Positions 52,073 to 60,858 of a DNA stretch of 64,000 nucleotides are shown here, in pieces. The translations under genes and the position numbers were made by a program. How positions within the stretch are numbered: the first letter of the stretch is position 1; each line of letters opens with the position of its first letter. This stretch comes from Brasilonema angustatum HA4187-MV1 (GTDB taxonomy: Bacteria > Cyanobacteriota > Cyanobacteriia > Cyanobacteriales > Nostocaceae), in NCBI GenBank assembly GCA_019359695.1, contig JAHHGV010000001.1:332053-396052 (forward strand). The letters are read 5' to 3'. The notes below the pieces were generated by a model, which saw nothing but the letters and a program-made list of their open reading frames with translations, made no database searches and had not been told where the DNA came from.

Positions 52073-54007
52073 TTATTTTTCCTGATTGCCGCCTTGTCTT
52101 GTATCTCTAATTTGACGCAACTGTTGTAGTAATTTTTGACTATTTTGACCAGAAGCAGAAGCTTGATTGCTACTGGCTTCTTGCTCAGAAGTTTGTTTAA
52201 GATTAGCTTGTGGTGACGACGTACTTTGTCTGATAACAACCCGTTGCTGTGATGTTTGTTGTTGTTTATCAGTTTGTAAAGAAGATGCAGACTGTCTGAC
52301 AACAACTTGTTGCTGTGATGTTTGTTGTTGTTTATCAGTTTGTAAAGAAGATGCAGATTGTCTGACAACAACCTGTTGCTGTGATGTTTGTTTTTCTTGA
52401 TTAGTTTGTGGTGCGGGCGTATTCTGCATCACAACCACCCGTCGCCGTCGTGAAGTTTGTTGTTCAAGATTTGCTTGCGGTGCAGACTGAGTTTGGCTTT
52501 GGGATAGTTGTTGGTTCGTTGATAATGAGCTAGATCGCTGAGCCAAATTAACTTTTTGCGGTTGTTTGGATGGTTGTAAATTGACCTTGTCGGGACGCAA
52601 ACCCTGAGTCATCTCGATTTTTTGTGGTTCTTTGGATGGTAGTGAGGTGACTGGTACTGAGCGCAAACGTTGAATTAAGCTGCGTTGTGCTGCGGTGGTT
52701 GCTGGTTGCGTTTGACTGACTTGAGATGAGGTTGACAGTTCGGATGCAGGAATTTTAGAAATATTGCTGTTAGGCTTGAACGAAATGTTAAATGGGTAAA
52801 GCTTGGGCTTGCCATTTGCCTGCACAGGATTTTTTTGGAAATATTCTCTGAGATATTGCCTAGCAGATGTTTTCAACTCAGGTGAAACAGCATTATTTCG
52901 GAAATCTATTGACTCCACTTGACCTTGACGATTGACTACCAAATCACCTTCAACGTTGCCCTGTTGTGCTGTTTTGCCATTAACTGTTTCAGCTATGGGC
53001 TGTTTGGTTTCTAAGTTAGGATATTGCTGTTTAGCTTCTGCCAAACGTTGTGGAAAGGTTTTAGGTGTTGACGGTGTTGACGGTATTGACGGTATTAACG
53101 GTGTTGACAACGACCGGGCAGTTGCTAGTGGGGGTAACTCAGGAGCTTGCAAATTTGAACCTTGCTGCAATTGCGGGAGGTTTTGCCTTGCTAAAGCGAT
53201 GCTGTTATCTCCAACTTGTGGAGATTGTACAACAGGGGTTACCAGCGGCTGATTATTCGCACCTTGTGATACCTCGCTGCCAGGAGCAGTGTTTTGTGTA
53301 GCATTGCTTACATCGCTAGCGGCACGCATCTGGTCAGGGTAAACAGGAGCAGAGGTGTTAAGGAGTTCCTGTTCCTGAGCTATGTTAGCTGCCTGTATTG
53401 GAGGTACATTGTAAGGAATCCTAGAAGATGCCAGTGGCTTAGCTTCTCGTAATTGTACCTTTTCTTCTGGAAAACGAGGCAATGGTTTGACTTTCGCACT
53501 TAATGATGGGTCAGGTTCTGCATAACGAGGCAATGGTCTAACTTTCGTACTTAACGATGGATCAGGTTGCAAATCTTTCTTGGAAAGAATTGGCAAAGAC
53601 TGACTTTTAGGCAACGAAGCAATGGCTACATTATTCGTTTTAGTAGGCAGGGGGGGTAATATCAGAGCAGTAGAAGACCGTGATGGTGGTAAAGGCGGTA
53701 ATGATGGAATTGATTGATTAGCAAACTTTGGCGAAGGAACTTGTGGAAGTAATGCGGGTGCTGGCGGTTGTGAGGAGAGTTGTGGTACGCCTGGTTGTGG
53801 TAGACGGTTTTTTTCAGATTGACTTAATTCAACAAGTCCAACACTGCTTTTTAATGATGGTTCTTGCTTAGGTTTAGAAGAATTCATTGGCACTATCGGC
53901 AGGAGAAACGCGATAGCACTGTGAATGCCAAGAGATGCTAGGACTGCTATCCCAGTCGGCTGGCTTAAGAATTCGGGTATATTTTTTAGGACGGAGACGT
54001 AGGACAT
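52073..54007 (-). CDS. TonB-like proline/glutamine-rich envelope protein
   Basis: A 644-residue protein with one N-terminal membrane anchor (about 17-41), a long Pro/Ser-rich stretch (about 45-330), a folded segment near 340-415 (GDLVVNRQGQVESIDF, YPFNISFKPN) that resembles the TonB C-terminal domain, and a Gln/Ser-rich low-complexity tail. The layout suits a protein that crosses the periplasm and drives outer-membrane receptors, as TonB does. The usual order is altered because a long tail follows the folded part. Near-identical 22-residue units (SASSLQTDKQQQTSQQQVVV) repeat in tandem; in DNA this is a 66-bp repeat at about 52230-52400. A 39-bp direct repeat precedes the start. Role likely, not certain. 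Confidence 0.6.
   Translation of the reverse strand: MSYVSVLKNIPEFLSQPTGIAVLASLGIHSAIAFLLPIVPMNSSKPKQEPSLKSSVGLVELSQSEKNRLPQPGVPQLSSQPPAPALLPQVPSPKFANQSIPSLPPLPPSRSSTALILPPLPTKTNNVAIASLPKSQSLPILSKKDLQPDPSLSTKVRPLPRYAEPDPSLSAKVKPLPRFPEEKVQLREAKPLASSRIPYNVPPIQAANIAQEQELLNTSAPVYPDQMRAASDVSNATQNTAPGSEVSQGANNQPLVTPVVQSPQVGDNSIALARQNLPQLQQGSNLQAPELPPLATARSLSTPLIPSIPSTPSTPKTFPQRLAEAKQQYPNLETKQPIAETVNGKTAQQGNVEGDLVVNRQGQVESIDFRNNAVSPELKTSARQYLREYFQKNPVQANGKPKLYPFNISFKPNSNISKIPASELSTSSQVSQTQPATTAAQRSLIQRLRSVPVTSLPSKEPQKIEMTQGLRPDKVNLQPSKQPQKVNLAQRSSSLSTNQQLSQSQTQSAPQANLEQQTSRRRRVVVMQNTPAPQTNQEKQTSQQQVVVRQSASSLQTDKQQQTSQQQVVVRQSASSLQTDKQQQTSQQRVVIRQSTSSPQANLKQTSEQEASSNQASASGQNSQKLLQQLRQIRDTRQGGNQEK
52230..52400. 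repeat. 66-bp tandem repeat inside TonB-like gene
   Basis: Two nearly identical 66-bp units plus a partial third, encoding a 22-residue Gln/Ser/Thr-rich block. The units differ at only a few positions, so the duplication is recent. Confidence 0.85.
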
Positions 54008-54326
54008 AGCTGTTATCGTTCACTCGACTCAGTTGCAATTATCTAGCAATCTATTACTTTGCTATTATCATTCACTCGACTCAGTTGCAGTTATCTAGCA
54101 GTCAAATCTATGAGGTAACATGTAACATATAGTATAGTAGTAGAACGGAAGCGCCCCTCTTCAAATAATAGCTTTCTATTGAGAATTGAAAACACCGAAC
54201 AACACCAATTTTTTAACTTGTTATTTTTTTCAAAAATGACGGATATTTTACTCAAAAGTTGCAATCGCTAACATTCTGCTTCCAAAATGACGCTTTTTCA
54301 TCTCTAATCTCTATCCAAAATCAAAA
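54008..54326. other. Divergent promoter region with a 39-bp direct repeat
   Basis: 319 bp between the TonB-like (minus) and lipase (plus) genes. Copies of TTATCRTTCACTCGACTCAG with the continuation TTGCARTTATCTAGCARTC lie at 54013-54051 and 54065-54103, 52 bp apart. The rest is AT-rich. Confidence 0.6.
54013..54103. repeat. 39-bp direct repeat upstream of TonB-like gene
   Basis: Two copies differ at only three positions. The first copy ends six bases before the start codon of the TonB-like gene, so the repeat may be a duplication of its 5' leader or a tandem operator. Confidence 0.85.
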
Positions 54327-55022
54327 ATGCCTTTACCGACAGTTATTTTGCCGGGATATCTAGAAAGCGGAGTTGCTTACCGCTCACTAGAACAATCTTT
54401 GCAGCAATTGGGTTTTCCTGCTGTGACTGTAGCACTGCGACGGCGTGACTGGATACCCACTCTTGGCGGAAGATCTGTGACACCTATTTTGCAGCAACTC
54501 CATGCGACGGTCAACCAGATGTTACAGCAATACAATACGTCTCAAATTAACTTGATTGGTCACTCAGCCGGAGGTTGGCTTTCTCGCATTTACTTGGGAG
54601 AAAAACCTTACTCAGGACGTGGTGAAGTCACATCATCTGTATGGCAAGCTCATCCTCTGGTTGCAACTCTGATAACATTGGGTACACCTCATGTCAGCCA
54701 AGAACGCTGGACACGCTGGAATTTGGATTTTGTTAATCAAAACTATCCTGGAACATTTTACAAAAATGTTCGCTACGTTTGTGTAGCTGGAAAAACTATC
54801 TTTGGGCAAAGGCGGAGGGGCAGTTGGTTAGCTTACAGTAGCTATCAGTTAACTTGTGGGAAAGGTAACACGTGGGGTGACGGAATTATACCCATTGAAG
54901 CGGCTCATCTTGAAGGGGCCCAAAATCTTGTTATAGAAGGAGTCAGGCATTCTCCTAAAAGCTCTGGATTGTGGTACGGTTCACCAGAACCATTGAAAGC
55001 TTGGGTTCAATACTTAGTATAA
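54327..55022 (+). CDS. Alpha/beta-hydrolase, lipase-like (PGAP1-type)
   Basis: A 231-residue hydrolase. The nucleophile elbow is LIGHSAGGW (Ser80), and the first strand with VILPGYLESG supplies the oxyanion loop. LITLGTPH near 115-122 is typical of lipases and PGAP1-like enzymes. The likely acid is Asp185 in WGDGIIP and the base His208 in GVRHSP, the end of the triad. There is no signal peptide, so it is probably cytoplasmic. The substrate may be an acyl lipid. It has no partner genes: the next gene downstream on the same strand is the cytochrome b6-like gene, 96 bp away. Confidence 0.83.
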   Translation: MPLPTVILPGYLESGVAYRSLEQSLQQLGFPAVTVALRRRDWIPTLGGRSVTPILQQLHATVNQMLQQYNTSQINLIGHSAGGWLSRIYLGEKPYSGRGEVTSSVWQAHPLVATLITLGTPHVSQERWTRWNLDFVNQNYPGTFYKNVRYVCVAGKTIFGQRRRGSWLAYSSYQLTCGKGNTWGDGIIPIEAAHLEGAQNLVIEGVRHSPKSSGLWYGSPEPLKAWVQYLV

Positions 55023-55118
55023 AAAATATTTTTTAATTCTTATCAAAAACTAACTATTCTTAATAATTCTTAGTTAGACTCGTAATACAAGTAAAGATAA
55101 TTAAGGAAGTGCTTAGCC

Positions 55119-55775
55119 ATGGACAACACACAGTCAGATGTGGTTCTGCGGCGAATCACAACAATATTATCGGTAGTCATCATCACTTTAACCCTGGTTG
55201 GTGCTACGACCGGAATTTTGTTGTCCTTTTACTATGAACCAGCAGCAGGTCGAGCTTACCAGTCATTGAAAATCATTGACACAGAAGTTCCATACGGTTG
55301 GTTATTCCACAAAGCGCACCAGATAGCTGGTAACGCAGTTGTTGTCATTGCTCTGATCCAAGTTGTGATCATGTTTGTCAGCAGACAATTTCGCAAGAGT
55401 TGGCTGACTGCTTGGATCAGTGGGATTTTCTTTACCCTAAGTGCGATTGGATTGGGTTGGACAGCAATGATCCTCTCTTGGGATCAAGAAGGATTTTGGC
55501 GTTTTAACATCGAACTGGGAACCATAGAAGCTATTCCTTTGGTTGGTTCAATACTGCGAGATATTTTGACTGGTGGTGGAGCGATTAGTACCATCACTGT
55601 GCAGCACCTTTACACAATACATAGTTATCTGATCTCGGTTACTGCCATAGTTCTATCTGTTGTGCATTTATTGAGTGTGCTGTGGCTAGAATTGCAATTG
55701 AAAAAAATGTATTCAGAAGGAACGCTCCCACAGACTGATAAAGTACAGCAGCAACCAGCCAATGCTCAGGGATAA
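55119..55775 (+). CDS. Cytochrome b6 (PetB)-like paralogue
   Basis: A 218-residue, four-TM protein clearly related to PetB. EAYASV-like AYQSLKIIDTEVPYGW, WDQEGFW and IEAIPLVGSILRDIL match PetB segments. PetB binds two b hemes through four His: here His67, His168 and His183 align, but the fourth position, 14 residues after His67, is Gln81. The protein has no cysteine at all, so the covalent heme c(n) site of PetB is absent. The true PetB start region is also missing. It should keep one b heme (His67/His168) near the lumen side, while the stromal-side site is altered. It is not next to petD or petA. Function is unknown. Confidence 0.82.
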   Translation: MDNTQSDVVLRRITTILSVVIITLTLVGATTGILLSFYYEPAAGRAYQSLKIIDTEVPYGWLFHKAHQIAGNAVVVIALIQVVIMFVSRQFRKSWLTAWISGIFFTLSAIGLGWTAMILSWDQEGFWRFNIELGTIEAIPLVGSILRDILTGGGAISTITVQHLYTIHSYLISVTAIVLSVVHLLSVLWLELQLKKMYSEGTLPQTDKVQQQPANAQG

Positions 55776-55781
55776 TAAATT

Positions 55782-57704
55782 TTAAGGTGTGGGAGCATCG
55801 CTGCGAGAAAGTTGAGAGAGTTTTGCCAACGGTATTTCTTCAACCTTCGGTAATTTTTCAAGGGCGAGGCGAGTGGACTGGCTAGCACCCGACAAGCGTT
55901 TTAATAATTGTGGTCTGGGATCGTGTAATAGGTAGATAATGCGATCGCCAACTTCCCACTCTTGCGCTGCGGGCATAACTTGAAGATGTTCTTCTCGTTC
56001 TACCAATAGCGGTATCAATTCGCCAGCTCTAATTAATGCCTTCAAATGCTCTTGTTGAAGGTCAAAACTAGATTCATTCAGCGTCGTTGTCCCCAACTTA
56101 ACCTGTCCGTCATTCACATAATCATTCCAGGTTTTAATTGGTAAATCTGGAATCAAAGCCTGACTAACCGTATTCTCATTCGTAGAGGTTGTTGCTTGTG
56201 GATCACGAGGGAAAACAGCCAAGACACGCGGCGGATTAAACTCTTCTGCCGCACGTTGTGCTAAGACAAAATTAACCTCACCATTACTAGTCATTGCTAA
56301 AAAAGTTCCCATTGAGCCAAGTCCTGCTTCTTCCAATACACCAGTATCCAAGGCGCTGCTGGAGATAACTCTCAGATTTTGTGCTTGGGCTTGTTCACTA
56401 CGTTGTGCGTCAGTGTCAATCATCACCACTGGTTCTCCCCATTCTTGGAACAACCGAGCAATTAATAAACTCAAGGGGTTACAACCGACAATCACCGCCC
56501 CTATGGTGTCTTTTGAGGTGATTTCCAGACACTTGGCAAACCAAGCAGCCGTTAACCCTTGACAGAACACAGTCATAATAATTGTGAGAAACACCAAAGC
56601 TTTGATAGCTTCACCACCGTTAATTCCGCGATCAGTCAGTAAAATTGCAAACAAAGAAGCAACGGAGGCAGAAACTATTCCGCGTGGGGCAACCCAACTT
56701 AAAAACAATTTCTGGCGCCAGTTAAATTCACTGTTCCAAGTACAAAAGAGGATATTTATCGGGCGAACGACAAACATCAAGACCAGCACCGTGAACACAC
56801 CACCCCAACCCAAAGCAAAGACACTCGCAATAGATAAGTCAGCAGCGAGCAAAATGAACAACACCGAAACGCTGAGAATAGTCAGTTGACCTTTGAAACG
56901 GCGCAACAATCGTTCTTCTGGCACTGAGGAAGCTCCAAAAACGACTCCTGCAACGACAACTGTCATTAATCCCGACTCGCTACGAATCATTTGCGATAAA
57001 GCAAATAAGCCCCATAATCCCGCCAGAACAACCAGGTTTTTTAGTTCAAACGAGAGAAAATTGGCACGTTTGGAAATTAAGGACATCAGCCAGCCACCTG
57101 CTGCACCAATGATTCCACCAACACCCAAGCGCAGCGTGAGACTGATCATTGCCGTCATGAAGTCGGTATGGTCGTTTAATATCGTGTTGAGCACCACGAC
57201 GGCGAGGATAGCTCCTACTGGGTCAATAAGAACGCCTTCCCCTTCCAAAAGCGTTGCAACCTGCCGATCCACATTGATTTGTTTGAGCAGAGGACTAACA
57301 ACAGTTGGTCCTGTGACCACAACTAAGGAAGCGTAGAGAAAAGCAATTGGCCAAGGGAATTCACCCAGCCAGTGCACAGCCATACTACCGCCAAGCAGCG
57401 TGATCATCGTTCCCAAGGTCACAAGCAGTTGCAGGCTAGTCGAAACTTTGCTTAACTCTTCAAGATCCAGGCTAAGTCCGCCTTCAAACAGAATAATTGC
57501 TGTTGCCAAAGCGACGATAACTTCCAGACCAGTGCCTAGCATATGAGGGTCTAACAGCCCAAAGCCATCAGAGCCAAGCAGGATGCCAAACATCAGCAAA
57601 AAGACGATGCTGGGTATCCGAAGGGATGCAGCCAGCACCTGGGCGCAAATACCTGCAAACACGGCAATCACGATTTGCAGGGTGATTTCAAAAGATGCTT
57701 CCAT
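55782..57704 (-). CDS. CPA1-type cation/proton antiporter with RCK (TrkA-N) domain
   Basis: A 640-residue membrane protein. The first 390 residues hold about 12 TM helices of the Na+(K+)/H+ exchanger fold, with ATAIILFEGGLSLDL in TM3 and EGVLIDPVGAILAVVVL, whose Asp is typical of the ion site. A Rossmann-type TrkA-N domain follows (about 395-510: GAVIVGCNPLSLLIARLF...VVMIDTDAQRSEQA), which usually binds nucleotide to gate transport. A TrkA-C-like tail ends the protein. It probably exchanges Na+ or K+ for protons. The gene is convergent with the cytochrome b6-like gene, leaving only six bases between stops. Confidence 0.88.
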   Translation of the reverse strand: MEASFEITLQIVIAVFAGICAQVLAASLRIPSIVFLLMFGILLGSDGFGLLDPHMLGTGLEVIVALATAIILFEGGLSLDLEELSKVSTSLQLLVTLGTMITLLGGSMAVHWLGEFPWPIAFLYASLVVVTGPTVVSPLLKQINVDRQVATLLEGEGVLIDPVGAILAVVVLNTILNDHTDFMTAMISLTLRLGVGGIIGAAGGWLMSLISKRANFLSFELKNLVVLAGLWGLFALSQMIRSESGLMTVVVAGVVFGASSVPEERLLRRFKGQLTILSVSVLFILLAADLSIASVFALGWGGVFTVLVLMFVVRPINILFCTWNSEFNWRQKLFLSWVAPRGIVSASVASLFAILLTDRGINGGEAIKALVFLTIIMTVFCQGLTAAWFAKCLEITSKDTIGAVIVGCNPLSLLIARLFQEWGEPVVMIDTDAQRSEQAQAQNLRVISSSALDTGVLEEAGLGSMGTFLAMTSNGEVNFVLAQRAAEEFNPPRVLAVFPRDPQATTSTNENTVSQALIPDLPIKTWNDYVNDGQVKLGTTTLNESSFDLQQEHLKALIRAGELIPLLVEREEHLQVMPAAQEWEVGDRIIYLLHDPRPQLLKRLSGASQSTRLALEKLPKVEEIPLAKLSQLSRSDAPTP

Positions 57705-58087
57705 GCTGTAGATTTTGACCGAAATATTTCAAAATCTTTTGTAAAGAATAGTAAATCTTAATTTTACTGCGTGCAACATCACATCCAAAGTTTCTGACCA
57801 AATCGAGTTCTGATTTCATATTTAGTTACTAATTATACTTTTTTTGCTGGAGTTGTGAATTAAGAGTGATGATTGCCTCTGACTATCAGGCAAAGCAACC
57901 TTGTTCCCAACCCCTGCTATAGAGTCTGGAGTTCTTCTATACTCTGAATTCTCCATTCTTATTATTAAGTATTTTTGCTGGTAAACAGTTAGAATGTCCC
58001 TATTTTTCATTTTGCTAGAAAGTTTTTTTTAAAAGCTGTTGACATCAATAAGAAAAATAGATATATTATGGAAAGTGTGGATCTAGC
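57705..58087. other. Upstream region of the antiporter and tRNA-Glu
   Basis: AT-rich promoter DNA. A minus-strand open frame of about 60 codons near 57822-58010 has no support. TTGACA near 58039 with TATATTATG about 18 bases on (58060-58070) looks like the promoter of the tRNA gene. Confidence 0.5.
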
Positions 58088-58160
58088 GCCCCCATCGTCT
58101 AGAGGCCTAGGACACCTCCCTTTCACGGAGGCGACGGGGATTCGAATTCCCCTGGGGGTA
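58088..58160 (+). tRNA. trnE-UUC: tRNA-Glu (UUC)
   Basis: A 73-nt cloverleaf. The acceptor stem GCCCCCA pairs with TGGGGGT, the anticodon arm is CCTCCCTTTCACGGAGG with anticodon TTC, and the T arm is GGGGATTCGAATTCCCC. The 3' CCA is not encoded. In cyanobacteria this tRNA also carries glutamate for 5-aminolevulinate (tetrapyrrole) synthesis. Confidence 0.97.
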
Positions 58161-58164
58161 TAAA

Positions 58165-58217
58165 AAATAAAGAGCGAAGTAGAAAATCTGCAAATATTTC
58201 TACTTCGCTCTTTATTT
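58165..58217. terminator. Bidirectional terminator of tRNA-Glu and START-like gene
   Basis: Perfect 21-bp arms (58165-58185 and 58197-58217) flank an 11-base loop. The A/T-rich ends give T-runs on both strands. It touches the stop codon of the minus-strand gene at 58216. Confidence 0.9.
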
Positions 58218-58806
58218 ATGCTTCTAACACTCGTTGGCGAATGGCAAGAAGGTTCAACTGCATATCGTCGCTTATACGACGCTCGATGATTGCGATTGGC
58301 ATAGTACGTTTAGGCCAAACCTTCACGGTGTAGTAAAGATATGTTCCCATATCTTCACTAAAGGAGTAAGGCTTTAATAGCCAGCTACCAGAGAAGTCTT
58401 TGAAATCTCCCTCTACCATGCGGAAATTAATTTCCTTGGGAAAAGATTCTTCTAAGTCCAGAACAACACGGGCACAAAAGTTAAAGCGTAGAAACCGCTG
58501 AGCGCCTATTTGTTCTAAACGAATACCTCCTTGAGGATGCTCAAGGAGGCGACTTTTTGTCAGATTGGGGATGAAGTCAGCTAAAGCTTCATAATCTGTG
58601 AGTACTTTCCAGACTTGTTCTACTGGTTGGGAAATTTGAAGCGAAGCCGTGATTTGTCGCACTCGTTCTGCTATTTTCTCGATTTCGACGTCTACAGCTT
58701 GTAAATCATCTGCTTGAGTCGCTCCATTTCGTTCTAGATCGATGTCGTCGCTAATAACAGACAAATCCAGTCCCTCTTGTATGTTGTGTTCTTCAGTCAC
58801 TTTCAC
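58216..58806 (-). CDS. SRPBCC/START-like (polyketide cyclase, COQ10-type) protein
   Basis: A 196-residue protein. The first 45 residues are acidic and probably disordered. From about residue 50 the START-like fold begins: ITASLQISQPVEQVWKVLTDYEALADFIPNL in pieces is the typical start, and SGSWLLKPY and IERRISDDMQLNLLAIRQRV fit the last strand and C-terminal helix. Such proteins bind hydrophobic ligands such as quinones or lipids. The gene lies three bases downstream of a histidine kinase gene on the same strand, so they are co-transcribed. Ligand is unknown. Confidence 0.82.
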   Translation of the reverse strand: MKVTEEHNIQEGLDLSVISDDIDLERNGATQADDLQAVDVEIEKIAERVRQITASLQISQPVEQVWKVLTDYEALADFIPNLTKSRLLEHPQGGIRLEQIGAQRFLRFNFCARVVLDLEESFPKEINFRMVEGDFKDFSGSWLLKPYSFSEDMGTYLYYTVKVWPKRTMPIAIIERRISDDMQLNLLAIRQRVLEA

Positions 58807-58809
58807 AAG

Positions 58810-60858
58810 TTATGAGTCATTTTTATCAGAAAATTGGGGCAGTGTCAGGGTAAAGCAGATTGTACTGAAGCTAGAATCCTCTATGGGCGTACTTTCTACT
58901 GCAATTGTCCCATTGAGATGTTGAACTAAAGACTTGACCAGAGCAAGTCCCAAGCCTGCCCCTGGAGTCCATCTCCCTTTCCCCCGACGAAACCTGTCAA
59001 ATATGTAACTAGCTTCTTCTTCTGAGATGCCACGTCCGATGTTGCTCACTTTAATCATAACTTGGTCAACCTCTTGATTGACTTGATGAGTGACGTGCAA
59101 ATGGACAACAGTGTCATGTTCTGAGTATTTACTAGCATTTGTTAATAACTCCTGCAAAATACGGTCAAAACTCTCTCTTTCAGTTTGCACTGTGAGTGGC
59201 GAATCTGGAAAATCTAGGGAAAGGCTTATGCCCTTATCTGCTAGTTTAGCCTCAAAAGTGGCAGATAAATCACGAATTCTTGTATTTAAATCAGTCGTTT
59301 CTAACTGCGGACGTTCATTATGAGTGGCTAATTCTTGGAGTTTTAATAAATCATTAATTAAATGAATCTCATCGGTGCAATCTTGCTCGATCATATGGGC
59401 GTATTTGGTCTGACGTTCGTTTAATTGCCCCATTTGACGTAAGTTACGGATAGCCACACTAATCCTTGTCAGTGGATGACGCAAGCGATCGCTAATATTG
59501 CTTAAAAATTCATCCTTCAAATCATTAAGCTTTTGTAATTGTTCTGTCTGTTGACGCTTCACTTCGTAAAGTCTTGCTTGAACTTCCAAACTACGTTGCA
59601 GTTGTGCTGTACGTTCATCTACCAATGTTTGGACTTGGCGTAGTGTTTGTGTTTGAATTATGGCGTTGCTGAGTTGAGCACAGACCATTTGTACTATATT
59701 TAATTCTGTTGCTTGCCAATCGCGAGCTACTGCTTGCTGTAACACTAAAAATCCTAATACTTTACCTTGAATTTCTAATGGCATTAATAGCACTACAGGC
59801 AGCGCTTCTATAGCAAATACTGGGTTAACTGTTAAAGTATCTTTTAAGTTTGTATCATCATTATTAAGAATTAATGGATTTCCAGAGTTCACGAAAGCAC
59901 GCTGGCATAGACCACAGTCCCTTAGAGAAAAGGAAATTTGTGAAATATCTAACTGATTTATTAGGGGAGTTTCTGTCGTTCCATTCCACTGAGCCACAAC
60001 AGAGGCTTTTGCTTGGGGAATTTGTTGTTGTCGTCGATTTCTAAACAATGGATCGGTATACTTGAGCAGTATAAGCAGACCACGATCTGCTTCGAGAGCC
60101 TCAGCTGTGGAAGCGAGCGCCAGCCGAAGCATTTGATTAATCTCCAGATTGGTGCGACTTATAATAGTTAGCCGCTTGATTAAGCTTTGATGCTGTACAC
60201 AAGTTCGCAGGTAGTGATTTTGATCAGCAATCTGCTGTGTTTGTGCGACTTGAGAAAATGCGATCGCGCAACACGACTCGACAGCTTTTAAGAGCTGTTT
60301 TTCTGATTCCCGCCAAATGTATGGCTGCGATTTAATCAGACTAATCACACCGTTATTTTTACCACCAAATCGAGTGGGTATTGCTAAAACCGCCTTGATT
60401 GTCGGTGGCAAAGATTGACGTCCAATAGCCAAACATTTTTGAATGGTTGGAATATCCTCAATGGTGAATCTTTCAGACGCACATTCGATTACCGCCACGT
60501 CTAAGTGCTCTTCCATTGAAAACATTTCATCTTCTGCACCAGACAACTCTAAGTTCTCTTGGGCACACCAGCTAGCAGTTATTGCCTCACTCGATACTTC
60601 TCCTGATACTGTCACTAAGCTACAACCATCGACTTGAAAGGCAACTCCTATGACTTTGGCAAGATCTTGCAGCATCCTTGTCGGAGTTGAGCTATTGGCA
60701 ATTATTTTGTTAATTTTGTTTACTAACTGGTAGACAGGATCTTCCTGATGCGGCATCAGCTTAACCGAGTATTGTTTGTGTAGATTTACTTCATCTAAAC
60801 ACTTGGACGGTGATAAAGGTTTGTTCATTCTTGCCACACTCTTGAATATTGACCCCAT
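58810..60858 (-). CDS. GAF-domain histidine kinase with Asp in place of the phospho-acceptor His
   Basis: A large cytoplasmic sensor kinase of about 682 residues. Two GAF-type sensor regions cover roughly 30-190 and 230-400. A coiled coil (about 405-440) leads to the dimerisation domain. The H-box reads FLSNISDRLRHPLTRI: the position normally His (S-H-E-L-R-T-P) is Asp, encoded by GAT at 59488-59490, inside a HIP1 octamer (59485-59492). The ATPase domain looks intact: the N-box LLTNASKYSEH, then IKVSNIGRGI, FDRFRRGKGRW and GAGLGLALVKSLV. It may act as a pseudokinase or phosphatase. The start is set at the ATG at 60858; TTG at 60897 and ATG at 60828 are alternatives. It is in an operon with the START-like gene. 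Confidence 0.83.
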   Translation of the reverse strand: MGSIFKSVARMNKPLSPSKCLDEVNLHKQYSVKLMPHQEDPVYQLVNKINKIIANSSTPTRMLQDLAKVIGVAFQVDGCSLVTVSGEVSSEAITASWCAQENLELSGAEDEMFSMEEHLDVAVIECASERFTIEDIPTIQKCLAIGRQSLPPTIKAVLAIPTRFGGKNNGVISLIKSQPYIWRESEKQLLKAVESCCAIAFSQVAQTQQIADQNHYLRTCVQHQSLIKRLTIISRTNLEINQMLRLALASTAEALEADRGLLILLKYTDPLFRNRRQQQIPQAKASVVAQWNGTTETPLINQLDISQISFSLRDCGLCQRAFVNSGNPLILNNDDTNLKDTLTVNPVFAIEALPVVLLMPLEIQGKVLGFLVLQQAVARDWQATELNIVQMVCAQLSNAIIQTQTLRQVQTLVDERTAQLQRSLEVQARLYEVKRQQTEQLQKLNDLKDEFLSNISDRLRHPLTRISVAIRNLRQMGQLNERQTKYAHMIEQDCTDEIHLINDLLKLQELATHNERPQLETTDLNTRIRDLSATFEAKLADKGISLSLDFPDSPLTVQTERESFDRILQELLTNASKYSEHDTVVHLHVTHQVNQEVDQVMIKVSNIGRGISEEEASYIFDRFRRGKGRWTPGAGLGLALVKSLVQHLNGTIAVESTPIEDSSFSTICFTLTLPQFSDKNDS

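Noticed and set aside
52230..52400. 66-bp repeats as a CRISPR array
   Set aside because: Units are contiguous and encode a 22-residue protein repeat, with no unique spacers.
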